From Phymorhynchus buccinoides (Eukaryota > Mollusca > Gastropoda > Neogastropoda > Raphitomidae): DNA of 64,000 nt. The notes beneath the pieces were generated by a model. The model did not search any database, was not told the origin of the DNA, and saw only the letters and a program-made list of their open reading frames with translations. Each line of letters starts with the position of its first letter. Position 1 is the first letter of the stretch. The translations under genes were made by a program, and so were the position numbers. Positions 59,212 through 64,000 of the stretch are shown piece by piece. Where the stretch lies: the NCBI GenBank assembly GCA_017654935.2, contig CM065687.1, forward strand, positions 14,820,203 through 14,884,202. Reading direction: 5' to 3'.

Positions 59212-59379
59212 GACAAAAGTATTTAGGTTTAGATTTGCATTCACTGGCTAATTTCCTCTCATAATCTTTCTTTGCCTTTCTAGTAAGTTTTTTACTTTTG
59301 TCTCTTTTCTTGATATATTTTAAATATTCCCTTTTGCATTAAAAAAAAAAAATGCAAAAGGGAAAAAAAAAAGGGAATA

Positions 59380-59491
59380 TTTAAAAATATATCAAGAAAA
59401 GAGACAAAAATAAAAAACTTACTAGAAAGGCAAAGAAAGATTATGAGAGGAAATTAGCCAGTGAATGCAAATCTAAACCTAAATACTTTTG
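59380..59491 (+). pseudogene. LINE B 5' remnant, right arm
   Basis: Reads AKKDYERKLASECKSKPKYF up to the LINE A insertion. The next residues of the same ORF (WKYVQEKLKTSTGIGTLKN) resume at 60771, after LINE A. Confidence 0.75.
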
Positions 59492-60661
59492 TCTCGTTCT
59501 TGTATGACCCAGTTGTTAGATGTGATGGACGATTTTACCCAACTTTTAGAGGAAAAAGAGGCATTTGATATCATTTACTTAGATTTTAGAAAGGCCTTTG
59601 ATTCTGTGCCGCACGAAAGGCTACTTCTTAAACTGGAAGCTTACGGGATAATAGGAAACATATTAACATGGGTTAAAAACTTTCTGAAGGGAAGATCTCA
59701 AAGAGTGCGGGTGGGAACAAAACAGTCTTCTAGCACTGATGTTTTAAGTGGTATTCACCAGGGTAGCATCCTGGGCCCAGTACTTTTTACAGTTTTTATA
59801 AATGATCTCCAAGAAGACATACAAAGTGCATGCAAGATATTTGCAGATGATACTAAAGTGTATAATCGTTCCCAAAATTCAGATGTACTGCAAAACGATA
59901 TTAACAGACTCATAGAATGGTCAGAGAAGTGGAATTTATATTTTAACGCAGGAAAATGCAAGGTTATGCACACGGGGTACAATAATCCAAGTAAAGGATA
60001 TGAAATTACTCATGGCTCATCTAAGCATGTTTTAGATACTTGTACAGAGGAGAAGGACCTAGGGGTTATATTTGACCCAAAACTCAAATTTGATAAGCAC
60101 ATCACAACAGCGATAAATAAATCCAGTAGGATGCTGGGCTTGATCAGAAGGAGTTTTAAAAACTTAAATAAAGAGGTGTTCATAAATCTTTACAAATGTT
60201 TAATACGGCCTCATCTTGAGTATGGAAACATAATTTGGAATCCCTTTCTTAAACGACAGTCCAGTGCAATTGAGAAGGTACAGAGGAGAGCAACCAAACT
60301 GATAAAATCCATGAAAAATTTGGATTATGAGGACAGGCTAAGTAAATTAGACTTGCCATCTTTAAAATACAGAAGACTAAGGGGAGATTTGATAAATGTT
60401 TACAAGATTTTTCAAGGCACTGACAATACTAACAAAGGCTTGTTTCACTTGTCTAACGAAATAAGAACCCGTAATAGTGAACTTAAGATCCTAACCAGGT
60501 ACAGTAGAACTAACATTAGAAAAAACTTTTTTTCTAACAGAGTCACCCAATATTGGAACAACCTCCCTGCACATACTAAACTGGCCTCAGATACTAACAA
60601 ATTCAAAAACCTCCTAGACAGTTATCCAAAAATTGCCCTGTTAAAGTACATCCATGATTAG
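59489..60661 (+). CDS. LINE A ORF2 fragment (reverse transcriptase), right arm
   Basis: The open frame covers the C-terminal ~390 residues of a CR1/L2/Jockey-like LINE ORF2. In order: CMTQLLDVMDDFTQLLEEKE, IIYLDFRKAFDSVPHERLL (RT motif A region), SGIHQGSILGPVLFTV (motif B region; H where the left arm has P), CKIFADDTKVYN (motif C), CKVMHTGYNNPSKGYE, KDLGVIFDPKLKFDKHI, RPHLEYGNIIWNPFLKRQS, RLRGDLINVYKI and NNLPAHTKLASDT. Unlike the left arm, the end is in frame. It lacks the first RT motifs, so it is a 5'-truncated, inactive insertion even though open. Confidence 0.85.
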   Translation: MSRSCMTQLLDVMDDFTQLLEEKEAFDIIYLDFRKAFDSVPHERLLLKLEAYGIIGNILTWVKNFLKGRSQRVRVGTKQSSSTDVLSGIHQGSILGPVLFTVFINDLQEDIQSACKIFADDTKVYNRSQNSDVLQNDINRLIEWSEKWNLYFNAGKCKVMHTGYNNPSKGYEITHGSSKHVLDTCTEEKDLGVIFDPKLKFDKHITTAINKSSRMLGLIRRSFKNLNKEVFINLYKCLIRPHLEYGNIIWNPFLKRQSSAIEKVQRRATKLIKSMKNLDYEDRLSKLDLPSLKYRRLRGDLINVYKIFQGTDNTNKGLFHLSNEIRTRNSELKILTRYSRTNIRKNFFSNRVTQYWNNLPAHTKLASDTNKFKNLLDSYPKIALLKYIHD

Positions 60662-60768
60662 TGCATCAATATGGATGCTAAAAACCGCCACAGCAATTGC
60701 CAAACTCTAACCAAAAGGAAGGACGCATTGAGAGGCTGCAAGGCCTGGTCGTCCAAATACCTGACCTG
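59492..60768 (+). mobile_element. LINE A insertion with 7-bp target duplication
   Basis: The insertion is bounded by ACTTTTG at 59485-59491 and again at 60769-60775. Removing it rejoins the LINE B frame (PKYF|WKYVQEK). The 3' end carries GGCCTGGTCGTCC and a CTGACCTGAC tail, like the copy at 36.5 kb. Confidence 0.85.
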
Positions 60769-62498
60769 ACTTTTGGAAGTATGTGCAAGAAAAACTAAAA
60801 ACATCAACAGGGATAGGAACATTGAAAAATGAAAAGGGGGAAACAGTCACATCAGATAAAGACAAAGCAAACACATTAAACTCTTTTTTTTCCCGAGCGT
60901 TTTCACAAGAGAAGATATTTCTAATATTCCTAATGTAGATAGGGAATCAAAATCCAAAGGGAAGACATTAATAGATATAGATATTGAGGTGGAGACAGTT
61001 AAAAAGAAACTGAAAGAACTGGATACTTCTAAAGCTCAAGGACGTGACCAGTTACCAGCCAGAGTTCTGAAAGAGATAGCTAATGAGATAAGTTAACCAT
61101 TAACTAAACTAATTAATTTGTCTTTCGAACAGGGAGAACTACCAGATGATTGAAAAAACGCAGAAGTTATAGCTATTTTTAAGAAAGGCACTAGAACAGA
61201 TCCTGGAAATTATAGACCAGTAAGCTTAACATGTATAACTTGTAAGATACTTGAATCAATTATAAAATAAGGGATAAAGTTGTTCTTTATTTTAAAGAAA
61301 ACAAACTATTTTCAGATTGCCAACATGGTTTTAGGCGCAGAAGGTCGTGTGTTGCGCAATTACTTCAAGTCATGGAAAATTTTACAAAATTGTTAGATAT
61401 AGGAGAGACTATAGACATAGTGTATCTTGATTTTAAAAAAGGCGTTTGATTCCGTGCCACACGAAAGATTACTACTTAAATTGTCAGCATATGGAATTGA
61501 TGGTAGACTATTACAATGGATTAGAAGCTTTTTAACAAATAGAAAACAGAAAGTAAGAGTAAGTAAATCATACTCGGAACAAGCAGAAGTAATCAGTGGT
61601 ATTCCCCAAGGCAGTATTTTAGGCCCAGTCCTATTCACCATTTCATAAATGACTTGCCCGATGAAGTAAATAGTGAATGTAAGATCTTTGCTGATGACAC
61701 AAAGCTATATAATACATCTGGTAATAAAGAAATACTACAGTCAGATTTACACTCTCTACAAGCATGGTCAGATAAATGGAATTTATATTTTAATGTCCAA
61801 AAATGCAAGGTAATGTACATAGGAAGGAAAAACCCTAAACATGAGTATTATATGAAGCCGAACTGCACAACAAGTAAATTAATATATGTGAAAACGAGAA
61901 AGACTTGGGAATAACTTTTGATCCAGCTTTGAAATTTGATACACATATACAGAAGGTAACCAGTAAAGCTAACCAAGTAATGGGATTAATAAAAAGATCA
62001 TTTGACTATCTTCATAAAGATATATTTGTTAAATTATACAAGGCTATGGTTCGACCTCGCATAGAATATGGCAACTGTATATGGCATCCTAACCTAAAAA
62101 GACAATCAATAATAATTGAAAAAGTTCAGAGAAGAGCCACAAAATTAGTTAAAGCATGTAAAAATATGTCTTACGAGGAAGGTTTAAATTTTCTGAAATT
62201 ACCATCTTTGAAGGGAAGAAGACTTAGAGGGGACCTTATTCAAACCTATCAAATTATACATAATCTTGATGATATAAATTTCAATGACTTTTTCATAAAA
62301 TGTACAGTAGACAAAACAAGAAATAGTGATGGTAAATTGTTTCTTAACAGATCTAATACTAACACCCGCAAAAACTTTTTTACTAACCGTGTTGTTCATA
62401 TGTGGAATGATCTACCAATTAACATAAAGAATGCACCTAGCATTAATGAATTCAAAAATCTTTTGGACGAAAAACCCAAATTTGATAACAAAATTTAA
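60769..62498 (+). pseudogene. LINE B reverse transcriptase, right arm
   Basis: Mirror of the left-arm copy: FWKYVQEKLKTSTG, KAQGRDQLPARVLKEI, NYRPVSLTCITCKILESI, IDIVYLDF, then after a one-base slip AFDSVPHERLLLKLSAYGID, SGIPQGSILGPVLF, CKIFADDTKLYN, LGITFDPALKFDTHIQKV and GRRLRGDLIQTYQI. An extra A in the run at about 61434-61440 breaks this arm only. The breaks near 61648 and 61910 are shared with the left arm and so predate the duplication. Confidence 0.88.
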
Positions 62499-62789
62499 AT
62501 GTTTTGATGAATAAAAATAATATAAAAATAGCCATTCTCTTAAAGATTGCACTTTTTATTAGTTTTTGATTTAAGAGACGCAAACCACTAAATAAATTTT
62601 GTCAAGTCAAATTCATCGAGAAGGGGCGTAATAAGGGCCGAGAGGCCTATGCATAGCCCTACATCACCTACCTACCTACCTATGATGCATCTGCGCTCAT
62701 ACTTGACAGGAAACTGAGCGCTTGAAGAAGAAACCTTGCTTGAGTGAAGACAACATAGACCTGCACTGACCTCTACTAAAGCCTACAGG

Positions 62790-63030
62790 ACAGTATTATT
62801 AGTATTATTAGGTACTTTATAGTCACAGAGGCGTCTCTGTGAAATTCGGGTTGCTCCCACCTGGAGAGCGCGTCGCAGCCAGAGGCGCGCCACCCATTTT
62901 TTTTTTTTTTTTTTTTTTTCATTGGATTTTTGTCACTGATGAGGGGGGGGGGGGGGTGCGTAATTTTTTACCAAATGACAACTTTTTCGTTGCCACTGGG
63001 TTTAACGTGTGCTAAGTGCATGGGCACACG

Positions 63031-63061
<31 letters not shown>

Positions 63062-63178
63062 TCCACGTTCAGACCGTTAAGGCCTAGTGCAGAATGAGAG
63101 AAAAAAATCCCCTGTACCCAGGTTCGAACTGGGGTTTACTTGACACGAAGCGAACGTGCTACCACTGTGCCACTCTAC
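62790..63178 (-). repeat. tRNA-headed SINE, right arm
   Basis: Mirror of the left-arm SINE. Differences are mainly in the poly-A/poly-C lengths and near the CCCTCTCATT stretch. Confidence 0.8.
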
Positions 63179-63731
63179 ACTCTACAGGCAACGATTGGCA
63201 AGGCTGGCCTCAGAGTCATACTACTGGTGGGTAGAAGTTGGAAGGCAGTACACCTCACACTCACAGTCACAGTCATACAGACTGGTCGGTAAGAATACCC
63301 AATCGTACCCAATCGGAGTGTGTGTGTGTATGGTATGGTATGGTATACAATAGCCTAACCGCAATAAGACAAAGCATGCGATTGCTAAAAAAAATTGATC
63401 AGACATTTGTTCTGACAGGGGAGAACACAATACAACATTTTCAATTTTAATAGGTCAATGTCCTATGACCGGGGCCTCGGGACATCACTGTGAATGTGCA
63501 TGCACACGTATGTGAGGACAGTTGCAACTTAAAATAATTGTTTTGCACATGAAAATAAATCTGTAGGATATGGCACAAACATCTAACAAACTTCCCCACG
63601 TTGTCATTAACAGACATGTTCCACACAAACACGCAAACCAATTTTTAAAATAAACAATTTTTTTATTCTGCTCAATATTAAGAAAAGAATGCGTAAAAAA
63701 CCCAGTTCACATGACACCGACAATAACAAAC

Positions 63732-63909
63732 TACAGTGGAACCTCCCTTATAAGACCTCATTATAAGACTCCCTCCTACATAAGACCTACTTTTCCGAGA
63801 CATTGCCCTTCTTTGTAAGTATTAAAATTACCTGCCTTATAAAACCCCTCCCTTATAAGACCTCATTTGGGATGGTTTTTGAAGGTCTTATAAGGGAGGT
63901 TCCACTGTA
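63732..63909 (-). mobile_element. MITE family M1, copy 8 (mirror of copy 7)
   Basis: The same element on the right arm, inverted. Confidence 0.85.
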
Positions 63910-64000
63910 TTGCAGATGAGAAATTACAGGTAGAAAGATAAACAAATAAAACAATTTGGCCGTTTTACTTAACTGAGAGAAGCATGAATTATATGTGATG

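Larger units (their letters stand above)
54703..59340. repeat. Large inverted repeat, left arm
   Basis: Left arm of a palindrome of at least 9.3 kb. Position pairs sum to about 118703-118706 in the arm (for example 54703 with 64000, 55062 with 63641, 57052 with 61654) and to 118691 at the centre. Arms differ by scattered substitutions and by homopolymer lengths. Confidence 0.97.
59353..64000. repeat. Large inverted repeat, right arm
   Basis: Mirror of 54703-59340, continuing past the window end. At the centre the left arm ends CTTTTGCA, a TT plus 12-A spacer follows, then TGCAAAAG opens the right arm. A further 13-base A-rich insertion sits at about 59363-59375. Confidence 0.97.

Overview
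The window looks like nuclear DNA of a marine invertebrate, most likely a mollusc and probably a gastropod. The reasons are spliced genes with GT-AG introns, two receptors of the GRL101 type (LDL-A, leucine-rich repeats and 7TM in one chain, first known from a pond snail), many LINE 3' ends, tRNA-headed SINEs, TTAA-flanked MITEs, long CA/TC microsatellites, and a 500-base run of N that reads as a scaffold gap. The species call is inference.

Layout. 1-2.7 kb: a decayed LINE tail, a SINE and dispersed repeats. 2.76-8.15 kb (+): a spliced F-box/leucine-rich-repeat gene of about 718 residues. Its first intron holds a TTAA MITE and a LINE tail, its last exon is duplicated, and a 124-bp minisatellite follows (8.4-10.8 kb). 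11-18.5 kb: a hAT-like element inside a SINE, a ~1.9-kb tandem segmental duplication, a decayed ~75-bp array and a stray fragment of a receptor 3' end. 19.5-23.0 kb (-) and 28.8-32.7 kb (+): two divergent paralogous receptors with CUB-like, LDL-A, lectin-like, LRR and 7TM parts. The first keeps the class A motifs. The second has lost them and carries one frameshift. Between them lie microsatellites and TE relics. 32.7-33.2 kb is the N gap. 33.2-38.6 kb holds LINE pieces, a PHD-finger exon and a telomere-like fold-back element.

38.64-51.66 kb (+): an ADP-ribosylglycohydrolase (ARH/DraG family) gene. Eight exons join in phase to a 360-residue protein with the expected metal-binding motifs. This is the most unusual locus in the window. 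The 3' end of exon 2 with its donor is amplified 13 times, the 3' part of exon 5 with its donor is duplicated, and the acceptor plus start of exon 7 is amplified 10 times. A further 14-copy array with AG|GT-like cores lies in intron 6. The duplicated last exon of the F-box gene repeats the theme, so short tandem duplications straddling splice junctions recur in this region.

52.3-64 kb: an 86-bp minisatellite, more MITEs, then a near-perfect inverted repeat with arms of at least 4.65 kb meeting at about 59.35 kb and running off the window. Each arm contains a MITE, a SINE, an old LINE (B) and a younger 5'-truncated LINE (A) nested in it with a 7-bp target duplication. The palindrome is either a very recent inverted duplication or a fold-back assembly artefact.

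The host genes do not form an obvious pathway: protein turnover adaptor (F-box), cell-surface signalling (receptors) and removal of ADP-ribose (ARH). All exon joins are read from the sequence only. No transcript or database search was available.
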